The notes below the pieces were generated by a model. It was not told the origin of the DNA. It did no database searches and saw only the letters and a list, made by a program, of their open reading frames with translations. A program made the position numbers and the translations under genes. Shown here piece by piece: positions 6,721 to 14,976 of a stretch of 29,198 nucleotides of DNA. Each line of letters begins with the position of its first letter. Position 1 is the stretch's first letter. Source of the stretch: a bacterium (GTDB taxonomy: Bacteria; Latescibacterota; Latescibacteria; Latescibacterales; Latescibacteraceae); NCBI GenBank assembly GCA_021372535.1, contig JAJFUH010000171.1:1-29198 (forward strand). Reading direction: 5' to 3'.

Positions 6721-7239
6721 TCACCTTGATTCGAACACCGCTTTATCTATCACCCTCCATGTTATAACCCCCCGTTCCGAAACAGTGTATTCGAGCAGGG
6801 TCTGACCAAGCCGCGAGCCATCGTTGAACGAAGCGTACGCCCACCGTGAGTTGAGCACGTACATCCTCACATCAGGGTAAAACGAGGGCCGTGCGCCGAA
6901 AATCCCCCGAAACGGCATGAGCTCCTCATGGCTTCCGAGGTCGGCGATAATGTCATTTTGAGGGTCGGACAGGCCCCTTCTCCTGAATTCATCAACCGTT
7001 TCGGGACTGAGACCGGGAAAGCTTTTTGTGAGGTCTTCGATAATCGCATTCGATCTGGCCAGCTTTTCGGTAAGAGCATGTGCATCTGTCGTGAGTGTCT
7101 CATTCTCTGTGCGAAGACTTTTTGACATTTGCGCTGAATGGATGTAAGCATATGACATCACAACAGTTATAATTACAAGCAGCACTAATATACTACCGTA
7201 GATTATACGCTCACAGAATATATTCGATCCTGATTTCAT
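6721..7239 (-). CDS. Membrane-anchored coiled-coil protein, unknown
   Basis: 172 residues; the ATG at 7239 has GAGGGA 5 bases upstream. One transmembrane helix (about 12-33: IIYGSILVLLVIITVVMSYAYI) is followed by a short coiled coil (about 36-70: SKSLRTENETLTTDAHALTEKL) and a compact C-terminal domain (about 77-172) with GLSDPQNDIIADLGSHEELMPFRG, an aromatic-rich NSRWAYASFNDG and a final TWRVID. I recall small hypothetical proteins with the same 'GLxDPxxDIIxDL...HPELIPYK...WVFAYFEDG...WKVID' outline, so the domain is likely conserved but has no known role. The protein faces the periplasm if the helix is a signal anchor. It begins 9 bp after the ABC transporter pair and is likely cotranscribed, so an accessory role to the exporter is plausible but unproven. 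Confidence 0.75.
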   Translation of the reverse strand: MKSGSNIFCERIIYGSILVLLVIITVVMSYAYIHSAQMSKSLRTENETLTTDAHALTEKLARSNAIIEDLTKSFPGLSPETVDEFRRRGLSDPQNDIIADLGSHEELMPFRGIFGARPSFYPDVRMYVLNSRWAYASFNDGSRLGQTLLEYTVSERGVITWRVIDKAVFESR

Positions 7240-7248
7240 AGTATTCCC

Positions 7249-9033
7249 TCATTCAACCATGTGCATTTTACACAGCTTCGCATAGATACCATTCTGTTTG
7301 ATAAGCTCATCGTGAGTCCCGGTTTCGCACATCCGGCCCCGGGCGAGGACATGGATACGGTCGACAGTGCGAACCGTTGAGAGACGGTGGGCGATGACAA
7401 TCGATGTCCGGTTCTCCATGAGCACCGGCACCGCTTTCTGGATAATTCCCTCGGTATATGTGTCGACACTCGATGTGGCTTCGTCGAGCACGAGAATATC
7501 ACGGTCGGCGGCGAGAGCACGGGCAAAGCTCACGAGCTGACGTTGTCCCAGGGAGAGCCGTGATCCGCGCTCCATTACTTCAATATCGAGCAGGTCCCCG
7601 GAATCATTGGCCGATGTGTCAAACTGTATTTTCGACAGGACACGGCTCATTGTGTCTCGTGTGATACGGTCATCGCCGAGATTGATATTGTGAGCGACAG
7701 TCCTGTTGAATAGAAACGGTTCCTGGCCCACGAGAGCGAAACGGTGACGAAGGTCGGACAGGGAGATCTCACGGATGTCTTTTCCTCCGACCAGAATCCT
7801 GCCGCGGTCTACCTCGTAAAACCTGAGCAAAAGGTTGATGATGCTCGTTTTTCCCGCGCCTGAAGGCCCGACAAAGGCAATCCGCTCCCCCGGCCCGACA
7901 CGGAACGATACATCCCTGAGCACCCATTCATCATCCTCATAGGCAAACCACACCCTGTCAAAAACGATATCCGCATCTTTCGGAAGCGGAACCGTGGCCG
8001 GAAGCTCGGTTATCGAAGGTTTCGTATCGAGCAGCGTGAATATCCGCTCGCTCGATGCAACGGCGGAAAGCATGACATTGAAATTTTCCGCCAGCTCCCG
8101 TACCGGCCAGAAAAACATGTCGATGAGCCGCACAAATGCAATCATGACACCGATCTGCAGTGTGCCCGCCTGAATGCGGAATCCTCCCTTCACCAGAATG
8201 AGCACCATGCCGAAAACACCGATAAATTCCATGATCGGGAAAAACAGGCCATAGTATAATACATTCCTGATCTTTACATCCATGAGATCGTCGGAGTACT
8301 TTGTAAACTTATTGAAGCTCCATCCTGTTCGCCGCATGAGCTGAATAATGCGGATACCCGAAATACTTTCCTGAAGGAACGCATTGAGACGGGCCGTACC
8401 TTTCCGGATGTTACGGTATACCGTCCGGACACGGTCTGCGAAGAGATGACCGACCAGGTACAGTAATGGCAGCAGTATCATTGTAATGATGGCCAGTTTC
8501 CAGTCCATGAGGAACATGAACACGATGATGCCTATGATGATGGTCGAGTTATTGATGATTTGAATGGCGCCCGATGTATAGAGCTCGTTGAGTGTGCTGA
8601 CATCGTCGGTAATACGTGTCATGAGCCTGCCGACCTGGTTGTGGTCAAAGAAGCTCATCTCCATCGACATGACATGTTTGAAGATATTCATGCGGAGATC
8701 GTGCATGACCTTCTGGCCGAGCATCCCGGTCAGCATGCCGAGGAAATAATCGACAACCACGCTTATGACGTAGATACTGGCGAACAGGAGCATAAACCGG
8801 TTAAAACCAACCAGATTGCCTTTCGTCAGGTACTTGTCGATTGCGGTCTTGATAAAATACGGCCGGATAACGAGAAGCAGTGAGCTCGACATGCTCAGAA
8901 TAAATGCCGTTACCGCCATCGCTGTATAAGGGCGTATATACGTCATGAGACGTCTGATGATCGCCCACAGCGAATATTCCCTGAAGGAATCGGGAGTGAT
9001 ACCCCGCTTTTTTATGTCAGCCTGAGTGTTCAC
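7249..9033 (-). CDS. ABC exporter subunit with the canonical ATP site (LmrD/TM288-like)
   Basis: 594 residues, an ABC half-transporter with an N-terminal six-helix membrane domain (about 30-340) and a C-terminal ATPase. I set the start at the GTG at 9033, which overlaps the TGA of the upstream gene as GTGA and has GGAGG 13 bases before it; the open frame reaches 21 codons further only inside the upstream gene. Visible motifs (GTG numbering): Walker A GPSGAGKTS 389-397, Q-loop Q437, signature LSLGQ 493-497 instead of LSGGQ, Walker B ILVLDEA with catalytic Glu518, and H-loop His549. Full Walker B and His with a weakened signature is the pattern of the 'canonical' subunit in heterodimeric exporters, paired here with the subunit encoded just upstream. 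The substrate cannot be told from sequence; drugs, lipids or peptides are typical. Confidence 0.93.
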   Translation of the reverse strand: MNTQADIKKRGITPDSFREYSLWAIIRRLMTYIRPYTAMAVTAFILSMSSSLLLVIRPYFIKTAIDKYLTKGNLVGFNRFMLLFASIYVISVVVDYFLGMLTGMLGQKVMHDLRMNIFKHVMSMEMSFFDHNQVGRLMTRITDDVSTLNELYTSGAIQIINNSTIIIGIIVFMFLMDWKLAIITMILLPLLYLVGHLFADRVRTVYRNIRKGTARLNAFLQESISGIRIIQLMRRTGWSFNKFTKYSDDLMDVKIRNVLYYGLFFPIMEFIGVFGMVLILVKGGFRIQAGTLQIGVMIAFVRLIDMFFWPVRELAENFNVMLSAVASSERIFTLLDTKPSITELPATVPLPKDADIVFDRVWFAYEDDEWVLRDVSFRVGPGERIAFVGPSGAGKTSIINLLLRFYEVDRGRILVGGKDIREISLSDLRHRFALVGQEPFLFNRTVAHNINLGDDRITRDTMSRVLSKIQFDTSANDSGDLLDIEVMERGSRLSLGQRQLVSFARALAADRDILVLDEATSSVDTYTEGIIQKAVPVLMENRTSIVIAHRLSTVRTVDRIHVLARGRMCETGTHDELIKQNGIYAKLCKMHMVE

Positions 9034-10772
9034 TGTTGTCCGGAGTCCTCCAGAGACTCGATAGATTCCTGTTCGCTGTACAGCGCCGCATAACAACCAT
9101 CGAGCGCCATAAGGCTTTCATGGGTACCGCGTTCGATAATACGGCCGTTTTCAAGATAGACAATCTCATCCGCATGCTTGACTGCGCCGAGACGCTGGGT
9201 AACGATGATCGTCGTCCTGTTTTCGGTTACATTCCTGATGTTTTTGAGGATTTTCATCTCTATCTCGGTGTCGACGTTGGAAAGGCAGTCATCGAAAAAA
9301 ATGATCGGGGCATTGCTGATGAGCGCCCGTGCAATGGCGATACGCTGGCGCTGGCCGCCGGAAACCGTTATTCCGCGCTCCCCTAAAAACGTTCCGTACC
9401 CGTCCGGGAATTGCTCGATGGTCTCATGAATCGCCGCCAGCTCCGCCGCTTTATACAGAAGCTCCATATCCGCATCGGCATTGCCGAATGCGATATTCTC
9501 CTCGACCGTTTCGCTGAACAGAAACGTCTCCTGAGGAACATATGCTATCGAAGCCCGTAATCTCGACAGAGGAATGTCGTTAATATCGATACCGTCATAG
9601 AATATCACTCCTCTCGGAACATCATACGACCCGGTGAGAATGTTCAGAACGGTGCTCTTGCCGGATCCTGTCCTTCCCACAAGAGCGAGCGTGCAGCCCG
9701 GTTTGATGTCGAACGATATGTCGCTGATCACTTCCTGATTGGCCGTATACGAGAAATTGAGGTCTTTCACCGTTATCGCGCCATCGAGCGGCCGGTCGTC
9801 GGGGCTTTCATCGCTCCGTTCCGGTTCCTCGTCAAGAATTTCCTGTATACGGCGGGCGGAGGCCATGCCTCTCTGGAAAATCGCGACGACCCATCCCAGC
9901 GCTATCGATGGCCATACAAGGATGCCGATGTACATGATGAAGGAAACAATTAAACCGAGAGTGACATCGCCGGATGCAATTTTTCTGCCTCCTGCCCAGA
10001 GCACGAGCAGAATTCCCGTATTGGCGAGAATATCGAGCAGAGGATGGGAAACCGACTGAAGCCTGATGACTCCACGGTTTCCCTCGAGATACTTCATACT
10101 GAGCGAGTCGAGTGTTTTAAATTCACCCTTTTCACGGACATATGCCTTGATCACACTGATTCCGTTGAGGTCCTCCTGAACATGAGCGGAAATGTCCGAA
10201 TATGATTCCTGAACCTTGACAAACCTCCGGTGAATCGCCTTGCCGACACGGTTTATCAGTATCGCCATGAGAGGAAATGCCACAACCGCGTAAAATGTGA
10301 GACTGACATTCTTGTGAAGCATGAATCCGAGCGCAAGCGGAACAAGTACTACTGCATTCATGGTGTACATCACCGCCGGGCCTGCCATAAGCCTGACCGC
10401 GGTAAGATCGTTGGTAAAATGGGCGATGATATCCCCCGTCCGTGACCTGTTGTAGAACGGTACGGGCAGCTTGAGCAGATGCTCGAACAGCCGCAACCGG
10501 ATGTCGTTCTCCAATCTCCATGATGTCCCGATGATTATGTATCGCATCCAGAACCTGGAAATGCCGATAACGAGTGAAAACAAAAGGATCAGCCCGCATA
10601 AGCGGTACAGTTCCCACGCGGTAAAATGTTTCCCCAGAATATCCACTGCTGAACCGACGAATGAAGGAACAAAAACAGTGAGGAGGTTGGTGATAACAAC
10701 GAAGATGGAACCGAAAGCGATACTTTTCCATCTTTTACCGATAAAAGACCAGACCAGACCGGTATTACTCAT
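9030..10772 (-). CDS. ABC exporter subunit with the degenerate ATP site (LmrC/TM287-like)
   Basis: 580 residues from the ATG at 10772, which has GGAGA 12 bases upstream; a TTG at 10796 has no ribosome site. The membrane domain (about 10-320) precedes an ATPase domain with Walker A GRTGSGKST (366-374), Q-loop Q414 and signature VSGGQ (470-474). Walker B reads IIFFDD, so Asp495 replaces the catalytic glutamate, and the H-loop reads IIVTQRL, so Gln526 replaces the switch histidine. Both changes are known from the degenerate subunit of heterodimeric exporters such as TM287/288. The partner overlaps it by 4 bp (GTGA), consistent with coupled translation and 1:1 stoichiometry. In the dimer this subunit's VSGGQ would complete the active site formed by the partner's Walker motifs. 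Confidence 0.93.
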   Translation of the reverse strand: MSNTGLVWSFIGKRWKSIAFGSIFVVITNLLTVFVPSFVGSAVDILGKHFTAWELYRLCGLILLFSLVIGISRFWMRYIIIGTSWRLENDIRLRLFEHLLKLPVPFYNRSRTGDIIAHFTNDLTAVRLMAGPAVMYTMNAVVLVPLALGFMLHKNVSLTFYAVVAFPLMAILINRVGKAIHRRFVKVQESYSDISAHVQEDLNGISVIKAYVREKGEFKTLDSLSMKYLEGNRGVIRLQSVSHPLLDILANTGILLVLWAGGRKIASGDVTLGLIVSFIMYIGILVWPSIALGWVVAIFQRGMASARRIQEILDEEPERSDESPDDRPLDGAITVKDLNFSYTANQEVISDISFDIKPGCTLALVGRTGSGKSTVLNILTGSYDVPRGVIFYDGIDINDIPLSRLRASIAYVPQETFLFSETVEENIAFGNADADMELLYKAAELAAIHETIEQFPDGYGTFLGERGITVSGGQRQRIAIARALISNAPIIFFDDCLSNVDTEIEMKILKNIRNVTENRTTIIVTQRLGAVKHADEIVYLENGRIIERGTHESLMALDGCYAALYSEQESIESLEDSGQQ

Positions 10773-10835
10773 GGATTTCAATGTTCTCCGGTACAACAGA
10801 AGGGGATAGAGCTCAATACGCAGTTTTTATAATGA

Positions 10836-10847
10836 CAGATATATCTG
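10836..10847. repeat. 12-bp palindrome between rlpA and the ABC genes
   Basis: CAGATATATCTG is perfectly self-complementary. It sits in the 99-bp gap between the end of the RlpA-like gene and the start of the first ABC gene, about 65 bp before that start. It could be a regulator binding site for the exporter operon. There is no T-run of terminator type on the minus strand. Confidence 0.35.
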
Positions 10848-10871
10848 CCATGTGAATTCAATTATACAGGC

Positions 10872-11378
10872 TCAACGGATAACGGTGACCTCGACTTCCT
10901 GAACACCTTCATTGATCATATTGATCGATTTTGCCGCTTCATAAGACAGATCGATAATCCTGTCACCCGCAAAAGGGCCGCGGTCGTTGACACGTACGAT
11001 AACCGTCCGGCCGTTCGAAAGGTTTTTCACTTCGAGCCAGGTATTGAAAGGAAGTGTTTTATGTGCACAGGTCAACCCATACATGTCGTATGTTTCCCCA
11101 TTAGCGGTTTTTCTGCCATGAAACTCCTCGGCATAGAACGAAGCCTTTCCATGAAATTTCTTCCCCTTCGGAGGTTTTTCCACCGGTGTTTCCGTAGGGG
11201 TCTCCGCAGGGATTTTGGAAGGAGTTTCCGTAGATATCGGCGCTTCGGGAGTTTTTGAAACCCCGGGCTTGCTCGAGGGCGTTTTTTCGGGGGCCGATTT
11301 CTGAACGGTATACCGCGGCGAGGGAGAACACCCCCCGACCACGGCAAGAATTACACAGGCTGTCAGGATGTACTTCAC
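10872..11378 (-). CDS. rlpA: RlpA-like septal/peptidoglycan lipoprotein
   Basis: 168 residues starting with GTG at 11378, supported by GGGAGG 10 bases upstream (11389-11394). A lipoprotein signal ends in the lipobox VVGGC, with lipidated Cys17. A 55-residue linker rich in Pro, Thr and Glu ([16 protein letters not shown]) follows. The C-terminal domain (about 78-168) is the RlpA double-psi beta-barrel: [47 protein letters not shown] and [10 protein letters not shown]. RlpA proteins sit in the outer membrane at the division septum and, in Pseudomonas, cleave naked glycan strands. No SPOR domain is present, so the septal targeting known from the proteobacterial protein may not apply. It starts 6 bp after pyrD and is likely cotranscribed with it. 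Confidence 0.92.
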   Translation of the reverse strand: MKYILTACVILAVVGGCSPSPRYTVQKSAPEKTPSSKPGVSKTPEAPISTETPSKIPAETPTETPVEKPPKGKKFHGKASFYAEEFHGRKTANGETYDMYGLTCAHKTLPFNTWLEVKNLSNGRTVIVRVNDRGPFAGDRIIDLSYEAAKSINMINEGVQEVEVTVIR

Positions 11379-11384
11379 AGCGGC

Positions 11385-12308
11385 TTAACCTCCCGGTACA
11401 GTAAGGCTGCCGATAATATCCGATATGGTCGTTACGCCATGTCTTTCACAATAGCTGCCGATTCCGTCGATTACCCTTAACGGAAGGTCCGGTTCGACAA
11501 ACATGCCACACCCGACCTCGACCAGGGATGCCCCGGCAATAATGAATTCGAGAGCATCGCGGGCGCAGAAAATTCCTCCCATACCGATAACCGGTACCGA
11601 CACGGCACGGGCGACCTGATACACCATGCGGACGGCAACCGGCCGTATTGCCGGTCCCGAAAGACCTCCCGTACCATTGGCAAGCATCGGCTGGCGCGTC
11701 TCCACATCAATCACCATCCCGGTAATCGTGTTGATGAGCGAAACCGCATCGGCGCCTTTTTCCTCCACCGCACAGGCGATTTCGGCAATATCCGTGACAT
11801 TGGGTGTGAGCTTCGCAATAATCGGCTTGTCCGTACAGGTGCGGACAGCCTCGATAAGCTGCGAAGCGATTTGGGGCGAAGTGCCGAAAGCCACCCCGCC
11901 CTGCTTCACATTCGGGCATGAGATATTGATTTCAAGTGCCCGGACAGCCTCGTGGCGGTCAAGTTCCGAGCACACTTTCATATAGTCCGCCACAGTCCTT
12001 CCCGCAACATTCACTATTATCACGGTATCGAGACGGGCAATCCGTGGAAGAATGCTTTCGACAAAAACCGTAAGACCGGGATTCTGCAGACCGATGGCAT
12101 TGAGCATGCCGGACGGGGTTTCGATGATACGCGGCGGAGGATTGCCCGTCCGTGGCTCGGGAGTCACCGCCTTTGTCACAAATCCCCCGAGCAGCGAAAC
12201 ATCATAATAATCCTGAAATTCCTCACCGAAACCGAATGTTCCGGATGCGGCGATCACAGGATTTTTGAAATCGATCCCGAACAACGACTGAAACAGGCAT
12301 GTCCGCAT
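11385..12308 (-). CDS. pyrD: Dihydroorotate dehydrogenase, class 1B catalytic subunit
   Basis: 307 residues from the ATG at 12308. That start shares a base with the pyrK stop (TGATG) and has GAGGTGA 7 bases upstream; the longer open frame to 12446 lies inside pyrK. The enzyme oxidises dihydroorotate to orotate with FMN in pyrimidine synthesis. Seen in the sequence: AASGTFGFG near the N-terminus, the NAIGLQNPG loop, NVAGRT, NISCPNVKQGG with catalytic Cys131 (a cysteine there marks class 1), and the FMN-phosphate loops VIGMGGIF and GASLVEVG. Its tight coupling to pyrK shows it is the NAD+-linked class 1B type, a PyrD2-PyrK2 heterotetramer in the cytosol, rather than the quinone-linked membrane type. 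Confidence 0.96.
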   Translation of the reverse strand: MRTCLFQSLFGIDFKNPVIAASGTFGFGEEFQDYYDVSLLGGFVTKAVTPEPRTGNPPPRIIETPSGMLNAIGLQNPGLTVFVESILPRIARLDTVIIVNVAGRTVADYMKVCSELDRHEAVRALEINISCPNVKQGGVAFGTSPQIASQLIEAVRTCTDKPIIAKLTPNVTDIAEIACAVEEKGADAVSLINTITGMVIDVETRQPMLANGTGGLSGPAIRPVAVRMVYQVARAVSVPVIGMGGIFCARDALEFIIAGASLVEVGCGMFVEPDLPLRVIDGIGSYCERHGVTTISDIIGSLTVPGG

Positions 12309-13087
12309 CACCATTTCACCTCGTCCGCATCGAAAACCGGCCCTTCCACACACGAACGCACCATCCGGCCATCTGTAAGCGGCACGGCGCATCCGTAACA
12401 GGCCCCGATACCACACGCCATGCGCTGCTCCAGCGATATAAAACACCGGATTCCCGCTTTATGGGCGACAGCGGCGACAGCCTTCATCATCGGATGGGGA
12501 CCGCAGGTATAGATTACCTCGGGATTAATCGAACCAACCTGCTCTTCAAGAAGACCGGTTACAAAGCCATGATACCCGAGAGAGCCGTCATCGGTGGCCT
12601 TCACAACCGTGACATGCTCATTGAACAATCCCTCGAACGCACGGTGTATTTCAGCGGTACGTGCCCCGATCATAAAGACAGCCTGATTTTTCTGGCGGTC
12701 GGCCATCGAATCGGACAAAAAGAAAAGCGGTGCCGCACCGACACCGCCTGCAACGAGAATACAAGAGCCGGAACCGGCATGATCCAGGTGAAAACCCTTT
12801 CCCAGTGGGCCTATTATATTGAGGCATTCACCTCGATTTACACTGCTTAAAAGCTCTGTTCCGCGGCCTACGATTTCGACCATCAGTTTTATCTGTCCGC
12901 GTTCAGGATCAGAGCCGTATACGGAAAAGGTTCTCCGCAGAAACGGGTCGGTGCCGTCGCACACCCTCACCTGAACGAACTGGCCGGGAGTCACCGTACG
13001 GGCGATTTCACCGCAGGAAAGATGCATGATAAAGACAGCGCTGCCGCGGCGCTCAGTTCGAATAATACCTGCTTCGTATTCGCGCAT
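12308..13087 (-). CDS. pyrK: Dihydroorotate dehydrogenase electron-transfer subunit
   Basis: 259 residues. It passes electrons from PyrD through a [2Fe-2S] cluster and FAD to NAD+. The ferredoxin-reductase-like part shows the FAD motif RRTFSVY (51-57), GPLGKGF (93-99), the nucleotide-binding GGVGAAP (114-120) and CGPHPM (195-200). The C-terminal cluster ligands are Cys225, Cys230, Cys233 and Cys246 (CGIGACYGC ... SC), the PyrK arrangement. The ATG at 13087 lies 35 bp inside the end of the upstream lipoprotein gene; a later start would remove the conserved first strand, so the overlap looks real. The ribosome site is weak (AGGGCCAGAA), suggesting translation coupled to the gene before it. pyrD follows with a one-base overlap. 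Confidence 0.96.
   Translation of the reverse strand: MREYEAGIIRTERRGSAVFIMHLSCGEIARTVTPGQFVQVRVCDGTDPFLRRTFSVYGSDPERGQIKLMVEIVGRGTELLSSVNRGECLNIIGPLGKGFHLDHAGSGSCILVAGGVGAAPLFFLSDSMADRQKNQAVFMIGARTAEIHRAFEGLFNEHVTVVKATDDGSLGYHGFVTGLLEEQVGSINPEVIYTCGPHPMMKAVAAVAHKAGIRCFISLEQRMACGIGACYGCAVPLTDGRMVRSCVEGPVFDADEVKW
12316..12322 (-). promoter_or_regulatory. Ribosome binding site that sets the pyrD start
   Basis: GAGGTGA on the minus strand ends 7 bases before the ATG at 12308. A second ATG at 12314 is only 1 base away from it, too close to be used, so 12308 is preferred. Confidence 0.7.
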
Positions 13088-14888
13088 TTCTGGCCCTGAT
13101 TTTTTTTAACCCAGTCATCTCTTCATCCTGCTTGCTCGCGGATACTGCTACCTGCGGGGTTTCCGAGGGAGTTTCGGTCGTCGTTTTGCCAATGCCGTAT
13201 GTCAGGTAAACAATATTTTTCTCGATATCTTTCAGGAGTTTCGGTTCTTCTTTCATATGTTCGAGCTTGCTGGTAGCCAGCTCGACATAATCCTTCCTGT
13301 ACACATTTTTTTCGAGCTTGGTAAGCTCTGTGTACAATTCAATGGCCTTTTCATTGTTTCCAACATCATGCTCGTAAAAATATGCCATGATAAATCGGGC
13401 CTGGTATGCGCTTTTCGTATCGGGGAAACTATCGGCAACAGCCTGATAAAGCGGCATGTAAACATCAGCCCCCTTTCCCGAAATCCGGGCCTGTTCGGCT
13501 TCCTGAAAGGCTCTTATTTCAGGCGGTTTCTCGATCACTCCAAGAAAAACACGCAGTTCCTGGCTGAAATTGCTCTCGGGATACTTTTCGATGATTTTGC
13601 TCATGAGCTCGTGATCCGCTTCTTCCGAGTAGCGGTTTTCACTCCGCAGTTCGTTCAATCCGAGGAAATATTCGCTCCTGACCGCAAAGTCCGTTTCGGG
13701 AGCCTCCTCCAGTATCATGCGATACTGTGTAAGAGCCGAATCGGGGCGGTTGAACGAAAAGGTGTAGAGTTCCGCCAGCGAAAATCGCTCATGAGCTTTT
13801 TTCACAGGATCGTTCTTGAGCTGATCGAGCGTTTCGAGCTTTTTTTTCAGGGCATCAATTTGCGTCGACATGTTCGTGGATTCAATAAGCCAGGAATCGA
13901 CAACCCGCGCTTTAACAGCTTTCGCTTTATCAAATGCACTCTTTGCATCATCGAGATTTGAAAAATCCTGGAGCCTGAGCTTTCCCACATGGTACCAGGC
14001 TTCGTATGAGGCCACCGAATCAGGATAATCGCCGGCAAGTTTAAGATACGTGTCGACCGCTTTATCCGTATCGCCCTGCAGTTCATATATTCTTCCGATT
14101 TGGAGCCTGATTCTCGGGTCATACTTTGCATATTCACCTTTGTTCTGCATGGCGGTGAGATATCCGAGACCCTCTTCGAACTTTCCGAGTTCACCTTTCG
14201 CGAGCGCAATCATCAGGTTTGTTTTCACCTGGAGTTCCGGTTCGAGTTTATTTTTCAGTAATTCTTCGAGAGTCTGGACACATTCTTCATACCGTGCCAG
14301 GTTGTAAAGCGCTTCTCCCTTGTAACTGATGGCCTGATACAGCTCTTCTTTTTCGGGATTCGAATCGATGACATTCTGAGCCGCTGCCAGGAGATCGTCC
14401 CATTTTTCCTCGAGGAATGAAATATCAGCGAGCGAAAGTCCGGCCCGGCCCTTCTGGTATCTGTTACCGTTCTCAATACAATCGCTGAGGATTATCCGGG
14501 CATCATCGTACTTGTCAAGCTCGATAAGGCATCGCGCTTTGAAATATTTAACATCCGGAATGAATTCACTTTCGGGGAACGCTTCGGAAATTTCATCATA
14601 TTTTGTGAGGGCACGGGTGTATTCGCCGAGATAGAAATAGGACATTCCGATTATAAAGAGGCTGTCATCAACATACTTGGAGTTGGGGTAATCGCGGATA
14701 AGACGGGCGGCTCCGTCAACGGCGTCATTATAGAATTTTCTGTAGGTGTTGTTGGTTGTACCGGTCTCCCGTACACGCTGACGTTCGCCGTTCTTATAGT
14801 TTTTCTGAGCCATGTAAAATGTGTTTAAATAAGCGCACCCGCAAAGAAAAACAGCAAAAACAACAAGTAATACCAGTATCTTTCTCAT
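13053..14888 (-). CDS. Large TPR lipoprotein (BamD/YbgF-like repeats)
   Basis: 611 residues from ATG at 14888, with GAGG 4 bases upstream. A lipoprotein signal with lipobox FLCGC puts the lipid on Cys18, followed by AYLNTFYMAQKNYKNG, a start I associate with a TPR lipoprotein widespread in FCB-type bacteria. The rest is a chain of tetratricopeptide-type helices (for example DDSLFIIGMSYFYLGEYTRALTKY, RIRLQIGRIYELQGDTDKAVDTYLKL, YQARFIMAYFYEHDVGNNEKAIELYTEL), at least ten repeats up to about residue 560, then a basic tail (KKIRARNARIRSRYY). Such proteins usually act as outer-membrane-attached scaffolds, for example in the BAM complex or as SprE/PorW-like parts of type IX secretion; which applies cannot be decided here. 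Its 3' end overlaps pyrK by 35 bp, an odd link between an envelope scaffold and pyrimidine synthesis. Confidence 0.87.
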   Translation of the reverse strand: MRKILVLLVVFAVFLCGCAYLNTFYMAQKNYKNGERQRVRETGTTNNTYRKFYNDAVDGAARLIRDYPNSKYVDDSLFIIGMSYFYLGEYTRALTKYDEISEAFPESEFIPDVKYFKARCLIELDKYDDARIILSDCIENGNRYQKGRAGLSLADISFLEEKWDDLLAAAQNVIDSNPEKEELYQAISYKGEALYNLARYEECVQTLEELLKNKLEPELQVKTNLMIALAKGELGKFEEGLGYLTAMQNKGEYAKYDPRIRLQIGRIYELQGDTDKAVDTYLKLAGDYPDSVASYEAWYHVGKLRLQDFSNLDDAKSAFDKAKAVKARVVDSWLIESTNMSTQIDALKKKLETLDQLKNDPVKKAHERFSLAELYTFSFNRPDSALTQYRMILEEAPETDFAVRSEYFLGLNELRSENRYSEEADHELMSKIIEKYPESNFSQELRVFLGVIEKPPEIRAFQEAEQARISGKGADVYMPLYQAVADSFPDTKSAYQARFIMAYFYEHDVGNNEKAIELYTELTKLEKNVYRKDYVELATSKLEHMKEEPKLLKDIEKNIVYLTYGIGKTTTETPSETPQVAVSASKQDEEMTGLKKIRARNARIRSRYYSN

Positions 14889-14944
14889 AATTCCTCACTC
14901 TGTACCTGATAAGCAGGTCAAGTCTTCGAACGAACTGCCGGAAC

Positions 14945-14966
14945 AACGGGAACACTCCATCCCGTT
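14945..14966 (-). terminator. Weak hairpin downstream of carB
   Basis: AACGGGA (14945-14951) and TCCCGTT (14960-14966) form a perfect 7-bp stem with an 8-nt loop, 11 bp past the carB stop. On the minus strand the following bases (GTTCCGG) are not T-rich, so it may be an mRNA 3'-end stabiliser or partial terminator rather than an efficient intrinsic terminator. Confidence 0.35.
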
Positions 14967-14976
14967 CCGTAACCGG

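Noticed and set aside
12309-12446. Longer pyrD start at 12446
   Set aside because: The extra 46 codons lie within pyrK, add no conserved sequence, and a good ribosome site marks 12308.
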